In this document: positions 1 to 7,500 of the stretch, one piece after another
How positions within the stretch are numbered: the first letter of the stretch is position 1
Layout of the letters: every line of letters begins with the position of its first letter
NCBI GenBank assembly: GCA_021796385.1
Contig: JAJYXQ010000023.1
Location: 80,807 to 144,806, forward strand
From: Thermoplasmata archaeon
GTDB taxonomy: Archaea; Thermoplasmatota; Thermoplasmata; Lutacidiplasmatales; UBA184
Direction of reading: 5' to 3'
Length of the DNA stretch: 64,000 nt
Position numbers and translations under genes: made by a program
Notes under the pieces: model-generated
What the model was told of the DNA's origin: nothing
The model's input: the letters and a program-made list of their open reading frames with translations, nothing else
Database searches by the model: none

Positions 1-1
1 G

Positions 2-223
2 TGCCGGCAGTCCGCATCCCGGATCGTGATGGGCGTGGAAGGGGAGGGGACCTTGGAGGTTGAGGATCAGAGGTTCCGCTGGAAGCCCTTCGATGTGATG
101 GTGGTGCCGGCTTGGGCGAAGCACCGGGTCGTCCCCTCGGGCCGGACCCCGGCCATCCTGTTCTCCTACACGAACGCCCCCGTGATGCGGGCGCTCTCGC
201 TCTACCGGGAAACGGTTGTATAA
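2..223 (+). CDS. Gentisate 1,2-dioxygenase-like cupin, C-terminal fragment (5' end outside window)
   Basis: The reading frame is open from the window edge, so only the last ~73 codons are present. The segment has a cupin pattern: a glycine/glutamate-rich strand (VEGEGTLEV), then a W-x4-D-x5-P-x2-A-x-H stretch (WKPFDVMVVPAWAKH) typical of the second cupin motif, and an ending with APVMRALSLYRE, which resembles the conserved tail of gentisate 1,2-dioxygenase and related ring-cleaving cupins. These enzymes use Fe(II) to cleave hydroxylated aromatics; this assignment is by family resemblance and only the C-terminal barrel can be judged. The gene ends just before a cyclase-family hydrolase, so both may serve catabolism of aromatic or cyclic acids. 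Confidence 0.6.
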   Translation, partial: CRQSASRIVMGVEGEGTLEVEDQRFRWKPFDVMVVPAWAKHRVVPSGRTPAILFSYTNAPVMRALSLYRETVV

Positions 224-245
224 TCCCCGGGGTACCTTCCTGCGC

Positions 246-1160
246 ATGTCGGAGTTCCCGGGTTTCGAAGAAGGATGGTTCCCGGCCCCGTGGGGGCCGG
301 AAGATGAGCTCGGTGCGCTCCACTACGTGACGCCGGAAAAGGTGCTCGCCGCGCTCCGCCTCGTGAAGCAAGGACGGTCGATCCCGCTCGGCCACCCGAT
401 ATTCGTCGGCATGCCGGGCCGGGTCGAGACCCACGGCCCCTTCGGGTTCTGGACCTCACAACGGGTCTACGACCACCGTCCACCCCTCCGGAAACCGGCG
501 ACGAACAAGTTCGGCGCGGCGCTCTGCCGCCTCGAGCTCTCCGACCACGTCGGGACCCACCTCGACGCCCTGAACCACATCGGCTACGATGGGAAGCTCT
601 ACAACGGGAAGGATGCATTCGAACTGACCGCCCCCTCGGGCACGCTCAAGCTCGGGATCGACACGACGCCGCCGATCCTCACCCGGGGCATCCTCGTCGA
701 CGGGACCGACGGTACCGGAGAACCCATGAAGAAGGGAGAGCCCATCTCGCTCGCGCGGACGCAAGCGTTCCTGCGCGCCCATTCCCTCACCGTGGAGCCA
801 GGAGACGCCGTGGTCTTCCACACCGGGCTCTCCAGCCTATGGTTCCAGAGTGACCGCTACAACGACTACTTCGAGGCCTCGCCGGGCGTGGGGTACGACA
901 CCGCGAAGTGGCTGGGGGAACAGAAGGTCGCGCTCGTCGGCGCGGACTGCCCCTCCACCGAGGTGACCCCCGCGGAGAGCCCCGGGGCCCGACTCCCCGT
1001 CCACCAGCTCTTGATCACGCGCCATGGCGTCCGCCTGTTCGACAACCTCAAGCTCGATGAGCTGGCCAAGGACGGGATCTACGAATTCCTGTTCTTCGCA
1101 TCCCCCCTCCGGATCAAGGGCGCCACGGCCTCCCCCATCGTCCCCGTCGCCGTGCTCTAG
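246..1160 (+). CDS. Cyclase-family metal hydrolase (kynurenine formamidase / isatin hydrolase-like)
   Basis: A 304-residue protein from the ATG at 246; upstream in-frame TTG codons would overlap the cupin gene and are less likely. The diagnostic metal-binding signature HxGTHxDxxxH is present (residues 101-111, HVGTHLDALNH), as in the cyclase superfamily (PF04199) that includes kynurenine formamidase and isatin hydrolase. A second region, TRHGVRLFDNLKLDEL, matches the family's conserved C-terminal 'nlE/D..l' strand. The enzyme is expected to be a cytoplasmic Mn/Zn amidohydrolase acting on an amide or cyclic ester; the substrate cannot be read from sequence. It follows the cupin dioxygenase by about 20 nt and is probably co-transcribed with it. 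Confidence 0.85.
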   Translation: MSEFPGFEEGWFPAPWGPEDELGALHYVTPEKVLAALRLVKQGRSIPLGHPIFVGMPGRVETHGPFGFWTSQRVYDHRPPLRKPATNKFGAALCRLELSDHVGTHLDALNHIGYDGKLYNGKDAFELTAPSGTLKLGIDTTPPILTRGILVDGTDGTGEPMKKGEPISLARTQAFLRAHSLTVEPGDAVVFHTGLSSLWFQSDRYNDYFEASPGVGYDTAKWLGEQKVALVGADCPSTEVTPAESPGARLPVHQLLITRHGVRLFDNLKLDELAKDGIYEFLFFASPLRIKGATASPIVPVAVL

Positions 1161-1249
1161 TGCGGGTCACCGGTCAATCCCGGCGAGGACCGTTAGCGTA
1201 GTTAACCCCCTCGTCCCGCGGGGGCCTGCCCGAGAGGCAGGTGAGATGG

Positions 1250-2152
1250 ATGCGGATGGTGAGCGTGCTGGAGGAATACGCCCGGACGAACGAAGGAAGG
1301 ACCACCCTGGTCGAGACCCCCGAAGCGGTGCCGCTGTTCCGGATCGTCCCCCTGCAGGACACCGCCGGGAGCCGGGTGGACAACTACCAGGGGGTGCAGC
1401 GGGAAGACACCGGGGAAGTGGTCTCCGTCGTCTCCTCGCGCTATGCCCTGCTCCAACACCGGGCGGTCGCGGAGGCGGTCCATGCCATCGGTACTTCACT
1501 CGAAGTGCCCGGAGAGGGCCCCGAAGCCCCCCGGGGCCCACACTTCCCCAGGGAACAGATCCGTCTTTATGCCCATGGGCGCAGGATGGAGGTGAAGCTC
1601 GTGATTGGGACACGGTACGGGCTGGATGGCGCCAACGAATTCTATCCCGGCATCCGGGTGTTGAACAGCCTCGACGGAGCGTGGGCCCTGCGGATGGAGG
1701 CCTTCGCGGTACGGATCGCCTGCACGAACCAGCTCTATGCCGGGAGCCGGTCGTACATGGAGTTCCGGGAACCCCACCTTTCCTCCTCCGAGGATATGCT
1801 CGGACAGCTCCAGAGGGCCACCTACGAGGTGCTCAGGCACTTCGACGAGGCCATCCGCCTCTATTCGCAATCCATGGACCAGACCCTCGACATCCCGGAG
1901 TTCATGCCCGCCCTCCTCGATGAGGGGATCCCGCGGCTTCACGTGGAACGCATGGCGGAAAAGCTCCCCGAGCACTTCGGCTCCACCCTGTGGGGGGAGA
2001 TCCCCCGGTGGGATGCCTACCAGATCGCGACCGACTATCTCACCCATGAGGTCCACGTGAACCCCGACCGGGAACGGCAGTTCGAACGGGCGGCGGCGCG
2101 GGCCCTCCTGCTGGAGGGTGGGGCGAACCCGGCGGAGAGCGCTCTCGCTTGA
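1250..2152 (+). CDS. DUF932-domain protein (phage/plasmid-like protein)
   Basis: About 300 residues. The layout matches DUF932 (PF06067), found on phages, plasmids and many chromosomes: an N-terminal 'YQGVQRE..GEVVSVVSSRYALLQH' strand pair, then a polar/hydrophobic barrel region, and the characteristic 'VLNSLDGAWALRMEAFAVRIACTNQL' segment, in which an R-x-x-C-x-N motif is conserved. Possible starts are GTG 1241, ATG 1250 and ATG 1256; 1250 is chosen by codon type only. The function of the family is unknown. Its neighbours are catabolic and membrane genes, and no phage genes accompany it here, so it may be a domesticated or resident copy. Confidence 0.75.
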   Translation: MRMVSVLEEYARTNEGRTTLVETPEAVPLFRIVPLQDTAGSRVDNYQGVQREDTGEVVSVVSSRYALLQHRAVAEAVHAIGTSLEVPGEGPEAPRGPHFPREQIRLYAHGRRMEVKLVIGTRYGLDGANEFYPGIRVLNSLDGAWALRMEAFAVRIACTNQLYAGSRSYMEFREPHLSSSEDMLGQLQRATYEVLRHFDEAIRLYSQSMDQTLDIPEFMPALLDEGIPRLHVERMAEKLPEHFGSTLWGEIPRWDAYQIATDYLTHEVHVNPDRERQFERAAARALLLEGGANPAESALA

Positions 2153-2332
2153 AGGCGGGCTCATCACGACTTTTCTGCGATTTGAACGACCCGTAGGGGC
2201 GTCCCTTCCCTAAAGGGTCGAGGCTAAGGAGGGGGTCGGTCCCGGCCCGATTTCGAACGACGGGGCCCGCGGAATGACGACCCACCATCGCTCCCAGCAG
2301 CCTTCAAGAGTTCCCCCGGGTTCCCGTCCGAG

Positions 2333-3394
2333 GTGAACGGCCCCGAGAACCAGCCGACCGTGGCAACCGGTGGCCCGCCGGCAGGACCCTCGGCACCAGG
2401 CGCCCTGACACGGCTCCGAAACTGGGTATCCCTCCACCGGGCACCCATCGTGATGGTCGCCCTCGCCATCATCATCCCGGAGGTACTCACGGGGTCGACC
2501 CCCGTCCTGAACCTTATCGATCCTATCGCGCTCGCCGGACTGCTCGGGCTCTACGGGGCCGGGGTCCTCCTCATCCGCGACCTTTCGATCCGATGGGGCA
2601 AGGGATGGTCCGCCATCCTTCCCCTGGGCCTCGCCTACGGCATCGCGGAAGAGGGGATCGCCACGAAGACGATGGTCTACCCGCATAGCGGTGCGGCCGG
2701 TCACCTTGCGACGTACGGCCACTTCCTCGGGGTCAGCTGGAACTTTGCCGTCGTCATCGACATCTTCCATGCGGTGTACAGCATCGCCCTGCCGATCCTG
2801 ATCGTCGGCCTTCTCTACCCCGGGACCCGAGGACAACGGTGGTTGTCCGACCGGGGGCTCGCGGGGACCTTCCTCATCCTGGCGGCGACGGTCACATTCG
2901 GGTTCTTCGGCTTCGTGCCGCAGTACTTCGAAGGATGGGCGGTCCTCGGCTTCCTGCTCGTCACCCTCGCGGCCTTCGTGGGGGTGGCCCGCTATTGTCC
3001 TGCCGATTGGGTAAGGCCGCGCACGGAACTTCCTCAGCGCTCCCCGGCCTGGTTCCTCGGTCTCGGAATCGCCTTTGCCGCCGGTTGGTTCTTCTTCTAC
3101 CTCCCCGCACCCTATCTCCTCTCGGTACCGGTGCTATCGATCCTTGGGGAGATCGCTACCGCGGCGGGAGTTTTCTATCTCGCCCGGAAACACCTGGGTC
3201 GCTCGGCGAACTCCCTGCATTGCGTCTACTTTGCCGCCGGGATCCTTTCGTGGTACATCCCGTGGGACGTGGTCATCGGTCTATTCTTAGGGGACTATCT
3301 GGTCGTGTTCTTCCTTGTGGCTATCTACGTCGTCCTTTATCGCTTGAAGGGGCGATACTCACAGGTTGCGCCTACCACGACACCCGGGGTCTGA
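2333..3394 (+). CDS. Polytopic membrane protein with EEG motif, unknown function
   Basis: 353 residues with a Pro/Gly-rich soluble N-terminus (about 30 residues) followed by roughly nine hydrophobic segments. A short motif in a membrane segment, GLAYGIAEEGIATKTM, followed by a W...FHAVYSIALPI segment, resembles a widespread uncharacterised membrane family with an 'EEGL' motif and a distal histidine helix. The double glutamate and later histidine loosely recall CPBP (CAAX-protease-like) intramembrane proteases, but the EExxxR spacing is absent, so no protease call is made. The GTG at 2333 is the longest plausible start; a TAAA element (ccctaaaggg, 2208-2217) lies upstream. Likely monocistronic. 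Confidence 0.7.
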   Translation: MNGPENQPTVATGGPPAGPSAPGALTRLRNWVSLHRAPIVMVALAIIIPEVLTGSTPVLNLIDPIALAGLLGLYGAGVLLIRDLSIRWGKGWSAILPLGLAYGIAEEGIATKTMVYPHSGAAGHLATYGHFLGVSWNFAVVIDIFHAVYSIALPILIVGLLYPGTRGQRWLSDRGLAGTFLILAATVTFGFFGFVPQYFEGWAVLGFLLVTLAAFVGVARYCPADWVRPRTELPQRSPAWFLGLGIAFAAGWFFFYLPAPYLLSVPVLSILGEIATAAGVFYLARKHLGRSANSLHCVYFAAGILSWYIPWDVVIGLFLGDYLVVFFLVAIYVVLYRLKGRYSQVAPTTTPGV

Positions 3395-3461
3395 ACCGAT
3401 CCCTCGGTTTCCGGGGATCGACCCGGGCAAACTTAGATAGCGAGCCGCTCTCGAAGGGACC

Positions 3462-3911
3462 ATGCCCGTCACGCAACAGATCACACTACGAATGACCCAG
3501 AAGGAGAAGTACCGGTTCGAAGTGGATTGGAGCCTTCCGACGGCCGAGCACGGAATCATCGATGAACCACCGCCCTTGGGAAAGGGGGAGGGGCCGAACG
3601 CCTCCCGACTGGTCGCCGCTGCGGTCGCCCACTGCCTTTCTTCCAGCCTGTTGTACTGCCTCGAACGGTCGCATGCCCCGTCCGAGGGCATCGAAGTGAC
3701 GGCTCTCGCCGAGGTCGCGCGTAACGAGCGCGGACGTTGGCGGCTCTCCCGCGTGAGCGTGACCCTCGATCCACAGATCCCCGCCGAGCACAAGGAAGCC
3801 TTCGAGCGATGCAAGGGTCTTTTCGAGGATTATTGCGTCGTGACCGAAGCCATCCGCCAAGGAGTCCCGGTCGATGTGAAGTGGGCGGACGCATCACAGC
3901 CCAAGAGTTAG
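3462..3911 (+). CDS. OsmC/Ohr-family thiol peroxidase-like protein
   Basis: 149 residues. Two conserved cysteines occupy the places expected for OsmC proteins: the first in the long helix (GPNASRLVAAAVAHCLSSSL, Cys near residue 64) and the second in a C-terminal FEDYCVVTEAIRQG segment. Family members reduce organic hydroperoxides or act in sulfur and thiol chemistry as cytoplasmic dimers. A TATA-like element (acttagatag, 3430-3439) sits about 27 nt before the ATG, suggesting a leaderless transcript from 3462. The gene is flanked by an unrelated membrane protein and by a lower-GC region, and appears to stand alone. Confidence 0.85.
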   Translation: MPVTQQITLRMTQKEKYRFEVDWSLPTAEHGIIDEPPPLGKGEGPNASRLVAAAVAHCLSSSLLYCLERSHAPSEGIEVTALAEVARNERGRWRLSRVSVTLDPQIPAEHKEAFERCKGLFEDYCVVTEAIRQGVPVDVKWADASQPKS

Positions 3912-4342
3912 TTCCGGTCTCGCGTACTCCACCGGATGACCCGGATCCCGGGGTACATCTGCACGCCAGGCAGATTCCGTTGGCGAGGTTCTCCATCCTG
4001 CAACCATTGGGCAAGGCTACTTACGCAACAAGAAGAATGAATGATATCGAGGGAGCTCTTGTGCTTTCCGTGCGAGTTGCGGGTCATCTATCATCTTTGG
4101 CTCAAGAGGACCCTTGAAGAGAACCAAGGAGGTAAGAGCGAGGGGGGAAGCGAGCGCTCGGTGATTGCCATGGAATTCTCCGCGTAGCTCGAACGACAGG
4201 TCCGGGCACTCGAGGCAGGGCCCCGAGAATAATGATATCATATTGGTGACGGCCATTCGCTTGACCGGGTGGGCCCGGGAGGCGACAGGTTCCGACACCT
4301 CCCTTTCCAGCACTAATGAGACTTTCGGGCTGCGATGATTGT
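3912..4342. other. Gene-free stretch, lower GC
   Basis: About 430 bases without a convincing gene. The base composition is visibly richer in A/T than the surrounding chromosome and continues into the AbiE pair, suggesting this is one edge of an acquired segment. A perfect 10-bp palindrome ATGATATCAT occurs at 4232-4241, with a related ATGATATC near 4038. I looked for a copy of the tRNA-Glu 3' end as an attachment repeat and did not see one. A 109-codon minus-strand frame overlapping the toxin stop (GTGA) has no recognisable features. Confidence 0.5.
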
Positions 4343-5188
4343 TCACTGGAGAAGCCGGAGGAATTCGGCTGCGAGCTGAAAAGCTCGTTGAGTGTTGGTC
4401 GCTCTTACCGCACCGTCACCGCCAAGGAACTCCGAATACCAGATCGGACCCTCTGAGCGTTCATTCCTGAACTTCTCAGCGACGACCCGGAGAGCCTCCC
4501 CCACCAGGGGTTCGTTCGCGAAGGGCTTGACGAGCCGAGCGAGCTCAGAGATACCATTCCCGTAGTCATCCAGGACAGAGACGATGTCGTAGGCATCCTT
4601 GTGCTTGTATCGTTCTCCCAGGGCGATTCCCTTCGTTCCGAGGCACCCGACAACGTCGAGCATCAAGAATTCCACCGTGGTTTCGGCTCCGCCCGGAAGG
4701 GTCCCCGAGAGTCTGCGGACTTCCTGGTGGGTCAGGGCCAGTTCTGCTCCCCTCATGGTCCGTGCTTGCAGATCTGGCTGAATGAGCCTGTGTCGGTGTT
4801 TCTTCCCGGGTCCCTCCATCTCCGGGGACAGAAAATCCACTTGGATGTCTCTGGAAGCTCCATCTGCACAGGGAACCGTTCGGAGAAAGCTGAACCGCTT
4901 TCCTTCTATCACTTTCCACCCAATGTCGGCAATCGTCTCGACAATCGTTCGGTACTCATCCTCCCCTATCCTGTCAGGGTCTACCACCAGATCGATGTCG
5001 ATTGAGCCAACATGGGTGAAGGGATTCTTCGGCCTCAGATGATTCTCGATCAAGAGGTACGGGACCCATCCACCCACCAAGACTAGAGCCCCCGAATAGG
5101 GCTTGAGTGCACGGGCCAGCTCCAAGAGAGCCGACCTTGATGCCTGAGTGAGCTGAGAGTTGAAGTCGGCTACGAACCGCGGGTTCAT
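4343..5188 (-). CDS. AbiEii-like nucleotidyltransferase toxin of a type IV toxin-antitoxin system
   Basis: 281 residues. The nucleotidyltransferase core is visible: LVGGW (residues 37-41), then GSIDIDL (61-67), the G-G-W/S-x-D-x-D pattern of DNA polymerase beta-type transferases and of AbiEii toxins. A later helical region with KHKDAYDIV resembles the 'K..DlyDi' motif of this family. The start codon overlaps the stop of the upstream AbiEi-like gene in an ATGA quartet (5185-5188), so translation is coupled and antitoxin is made first. AbiEii proteins are known to inhibit growth by transferring nucleotides (for some members, to tRNA); in this host the target is inferred. Lower GC than most neighbours points to horizontal acquisition. 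Confidence 0.8.
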   Translation of the reverse strand: MNPRFVADFNSQLTQASRSALLELARALKPYSGALVLVGGWVPYLLIENHLRPKNPFTHVGSIDIDLVVDPDRIGEDEYRTIVETIADIGWKVIEGKRFSFLRTVPCADGASRDIQVDFLSPEMEGPGKKHRHRLIQPDLQARTMRGAELALTHQEVRRLSGTLPGGAETTVEFLMLDVVGCLGTKGIALGERYKHKDAYDIVSVLDDYGNGISELARLVKPFANEPLVGEALRVVAEKFRNERSEGPIWYSEFLGGDGAVRATNTQRAFQLAAEFLRLLQ

Positions 5189-6267
5189 GAGATTCCCGGC
5201 AACTTGATGGCCTTCTCGAAGAGGGCCTCAGCCTGTTCCCTCCCCCGCGCGGGGTTGTTGTAAAGGTCTACGAAGAGCTGCACATCGCTAACCACCCGGG
5301 AGCCACGGACTTCCCTTGCACCGGCGAAGACCCCCTCGTCGTACGGGTCCAAAATGACCACATTGGCACCGCTGGAGACGGGTCGCAGGTCCATCTCCCT
5401 GACCAACTGCTCTTTCCCGCTCCGTAGGTAGAACGAGACGTCAGCGTACCGAACGAAGGGCGCGACCAACGACGCCCCAGCCATTCCGGTAAGGGCGTAC
5501 TCCAATCCGAGACGCTGGGCGGTCTCACTGACCCTGGCGATGATCCGGTCTGCCGTCTTGTCAAAGGAGAAGTAGTAGCTCATTGGACTTTTCTCCCAGG
5601 TCCAGTTCTTCGCCCAGTCTCGCAGAAGGCGGTTAGGCTCCACCAAGAGGACCTTCCGATCCTTTCCTCGGGTCACGAAGCCCTTCATGTCCAGGAGGTC
5701 GACAACGAGGTACACCCCGGCCGGGCTCATCCGGCATTCCTTGGCAAGTTTCGTAATCGTCGTCGGCTGTCCGGACTGCTGGAGGAGGGTTCGGAGAACG
5801 CGGGTGGCCTTGGGGGAGAAGAGGGTCCTCAAGCTTCTCTTCTCTAGCGTTCGGCCCTCTGACCCTACTATGTCCACCAGCACGGAGCCGAACTGAAGGT
5901 AGGCATCCCCCACGAGGTCCACGTACCCGACTCCCTCCGTTTTGCATATCTCTCGCGAGCGCGCGCTGAGATAGGGGGCCAAAAGGACAGGGTAGGCTCG
6001 TGGCCGGATCCGTACCACCCTTCGGAGCTGCATGATAGCCAGCTCTACCATTCTGGGTTCTCCCAAGGACTTCACCTCAAAGACGAGCTCTTGGATCTTC
6101 CCTCCCACCTTTGCGTTGGCCACGGCATCAACCTTAAGGCCCGGTCCCAGCGTGACTTCCCGTCGAATGCCCTCGAACTGAAGGGAGGGGATCACCCTCG
6201 GAATCCCTTCGAGGATCCTGCGGGCTGTCTCCGCCTCGGTGACTGGAAGTCCTTCACTGGAAGACAT
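5185..6267 (-). CDS. AbiEi-like antitoxin/regulator with N-terminal nuclease-like domain
   Basis: 360 residues from the ATG at 6267. This start is preferred over 6294 because a TATAAA at 6295-6300 lies about 30 nt upstream, placing transcription onset at the ATG. Residues ~35-125 show a PD-(D/E)XK-like pattern: VDAVANA, then LVFEVKS (E-x-K), followed by a helix with QLRRV. A winged helix follows near residues 170-215 (TITKLAKECRMSPAGVYLVVDLL), then a C-terminal nucleotidyltransferase-like or AbiEi-type domain. The gene is coupled to the downstream AbiEii toxin. AbiEi proteins neutralise the toxin and repress their own promoter; the palindrome at 6271-6286 fits that role. Confidence 0.7.
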   Translation of the reverse strand: MSSSEGLPVTEAETARRILEGIPRVIPSLQFEGIRREVTLGPGLKVDAVANAKVGGKIQELVFEVKSLGEPRMVELAIMQLRRVVRIRPRAYPVLLAPYLSARSREICKTEGVGYVDLVGDAYLQFGSVLVDIVGSEGRTLEKRSLRTLFSPKATRVLRTLLQQSGQPTTITKLAKECRMSPAGVYLVVDLLDMKGFVTRGKDRKVLLVEPNRLLRDWAKNWTWEKSPMSYYFSFDKTADRIIARVSETAQRLGLEYALTGMAGASLVAPFVRYADVSFYLRSGKEQLVREMDLRPVSSGANVVILDPYDEGVFAGAREVRGSRVVSDVQLFVDLYNNPARGREQAEALFEKAIKLPGIS

Positions 6268-6270
6268 GTT

Positions 6271-6286
6271 TTTAGCAACTGCTAAA
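6271..6286 (-). promoter_or_regulatory. Palindromic operator of the AbiE operon
   Basis: A perfect inverted repeat, TTTAGCA-AC-TGCTAAA, lies between the TATA box (6295-6300) and the start codon (6267) of the AbiEi-like gene, directly over the predicted transcription start. AbiEi proteins in other systems bind inverted repeats in their own promoter, so this is a likely autoregulatory site; the binding is inference. Confidence 0.65.
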
Positions 6287-6294
6287 TATGTCAT

Positions 6295-6300
6295 TTATAC
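6295..6300 (-). promoter_or_regulatory. TATA box of the AbiE operon
   Basis: TATAAA read on the minus strand, about 30 nt before the ATG at 6267. The spacing is that of an archaeal leaderless promoter and decides the choice of start codon. Confidence 0.65.
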
Positions 6301-6354
6301 TAAAAGGTTTTGGTCGTATCCTGCCCCATGTTGAGTGCACACATATTGTTGGAA

Positions 6355-6427
6355 TGCTCCCGGCGGGATTTGAACCCGCGTCAGAGGCTCGAGAGGCCTC
6401 TATCCTTGACCACTAGACTACGGGAGC
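6355..6427 (-). tRNA. tRNA-Glu (anticodon CUC)
   Basis: The minus strand folds into a full cloverleaf. The acceptor stem GCTCCCG pairs with CGGGAGC (7 bp), and the anticodon stem GAGGC/GCCTC closes the loop CTCTCGA with anticodon CTC (6391-6393), reading GAG codons. The T arm is GCGGG-TTCAAAT-CCCGC. The discriminator base is A (6355); CCA is not encoded. No intron. The lower-GC AbiE segment begins immediately on its 3' side, the usual place for elements that integrate at tRNA genes. Confidence 0.95.
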
Positions 6428-6468
6428 AAGCGGGCATCGTCAAGGGTCAAGGTGCGGAGCTTTGGGTT

Positions 6469-6479
6469 CTATTTAATCT
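6469..6479 (-). promoter_or_regulatory. Putative TATA box of tRNA-Glu inside the ftsZ stop codon
   Basis: The minus strand reads AGATTAAATAG, which contains the last codons and TAG stop of the FtsZ-like gene and at the same time forms a TATA-like TTAAATA. It lies about 45 nt before the mature tRNA 5' end, leaving room for a short leader. Confidence 0.4.
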
Positions 6480-7500
6480 GGAGCGGCCGGGCACCCAGGA
6501 GCCGGTTGACGGCCGCCGCCCCTATCTGCCCCATGATCGCGGTCACCCGTACGACCTCGGACCGTTCCCCACGGATGCGGGTGCCGAAGGTGAATTCCCG
6601 CGGCTCGTGCAATCCCGCCCGGAACGCCTCGAGGATGCTGTGATGCGTCCGGAGGGAGAGGTTCGATCCCCCTTCCATGTGGAGGAGCACCGGACCCGGG
6701 GACACGATCTCGAAGTCGAGGAAGCTCTCCTCGATGGCCTGGTGCACGAGCGCCTCGGGGTCGCTGTAGTGCCCTTCCGCCACCATGAGGGTGGAAATCC
6801 CCGCCTCCTCGATGAGGCGGCGCACGTGCCCGAGGTCGACATTGATCTCCGAAGGGTGGTCCACCATGTCGACAACGCTCTGGACGAGCTCCTTGAGATA
6901 CGTGCTCCGCATCCGCAGCACTTCGCGGAAGGGCTCGGATTCGAACCGGCGCAGCTTCTCGTTCGAGAGCACGAGGAGCATCCCGCCGAGGGCAATCAGT
7001 TCCTGGAGCGCCCCGCGGGAGTTTTCCCGCCGCTGGGTGTTCGTTTGGAGCTCCACCTCGAAGGGAAGGATGGCCACCGGGACGCACAGGGCATCCACCG
7101 AGCGGCATATCCCGGTCACGTAGGGGAGGAGGGCGCTCCCGGTGCCCCCGCCCATCCCCGCGATCACGAACACGAGGTGGTATTTCCGCAGGAGTCCCTT
7201 GAGCTTCTCCTCCTCGCCTTCCATGGCCATTCGGACGCGGGCCCGATCCCCTCCCCCGCCGCGGCCGTGGAGCTCGGCCTCGCCCACCAGCATCCGGTTG
7301 CGCACCTTGAGTCCCTTGAGATGGACGCTGTCGGTGTTGACGGCTAGGAGATCGATGGATCCCGGGAGGTCGGAGGATTCGAGGTCCGCGATGATGTCGC
7401 CGCCAGCCCCTCCCAGGCCGATCACGAGGATCCTCGGCCGCTCAGCCAACCGCTCGATCGCCTCGTCCTGCGCGGTCCACATGGATGGAACCCCGCTCAC
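6469..7500 (-). CDS. ftsZ: Divergent FtsZ/tubulin-family GTPase
   Basis: 343 residues. GTP-binding features are clear: GLGGAGG (28-34), VNTD (54-57), a G-rich HGRGGGGD loop and the tubulin signature GMGGGTGS (115-122). The T7 synergy loop, normally N-x-D-x-x-D/E, reads NVDLGH, so the second catalytic acid is replaced by histidine. The protein also lacks an obvious C-terminal linker and conserved tail peptide. FtsZ forms the division ring; this copy may polymerise with altered GTP turnover or be a non-canonical paralogue. The GTG start overlaps the stop of the upstream RHH gene (GTGA, 7497-7500), so the two are coupled. The RHH-ftsZ pairing recalls haloarchaeal cdrS-ftsZ2. Confidence 0.85.
   Translation of the reverse strand: MSGVPSMWTAQDEAIERLAERPRILVIGLGGAGGDIIADLESSDLPGSIDLLAVNTDSVHLKGLKVRNRMLVGEAELHGRGGGGDRARVRMAMEGEEEKLKGLLRKYHLVFVIAGMGGGTGSALLPYVTGICRSVDALCVPVAILPFEVELQTNTQRRENSRGALQELIALGGMLLVLSNEKLRRFESEPFREVLRMRSTYLKELVQSVVDMVDHPSEINVDLGHVRRLIEEAGISTLMVAEGHYSDPEALVHQAIEESFLDFEIVSPGPVLLHMEGGSNLSLRTHHSILEAFRAGLHEPREFTFGTRIRGERSEVVRVTAIMGQIGAAAVNRLLGARPLQIK

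Noticed and set aside
2333-3394. CPBP (CAAX-like) protease call for the EEG membrane protein
   Set aside because: EE and a distal histidine are present, but the EExxxR and paired FxxxH/HxxxN spacing of CPBP proteases is not.
3912-4342. Possible attachment-site repeat of the tRNA-Glu 3' end
   Set aside because: I searched the far border of the island by eye for the GGATTTGAACCCGC end and found none.
4017-4346. 109-codon minus-strand frame overlapping the AbiEii stop as GTGA
   Set aside because: The overlap is attractive, but the protein has no recognisable domain or hydrophobic core, starts at GTG and lies in A/T-richer noncoding-looking sequence.
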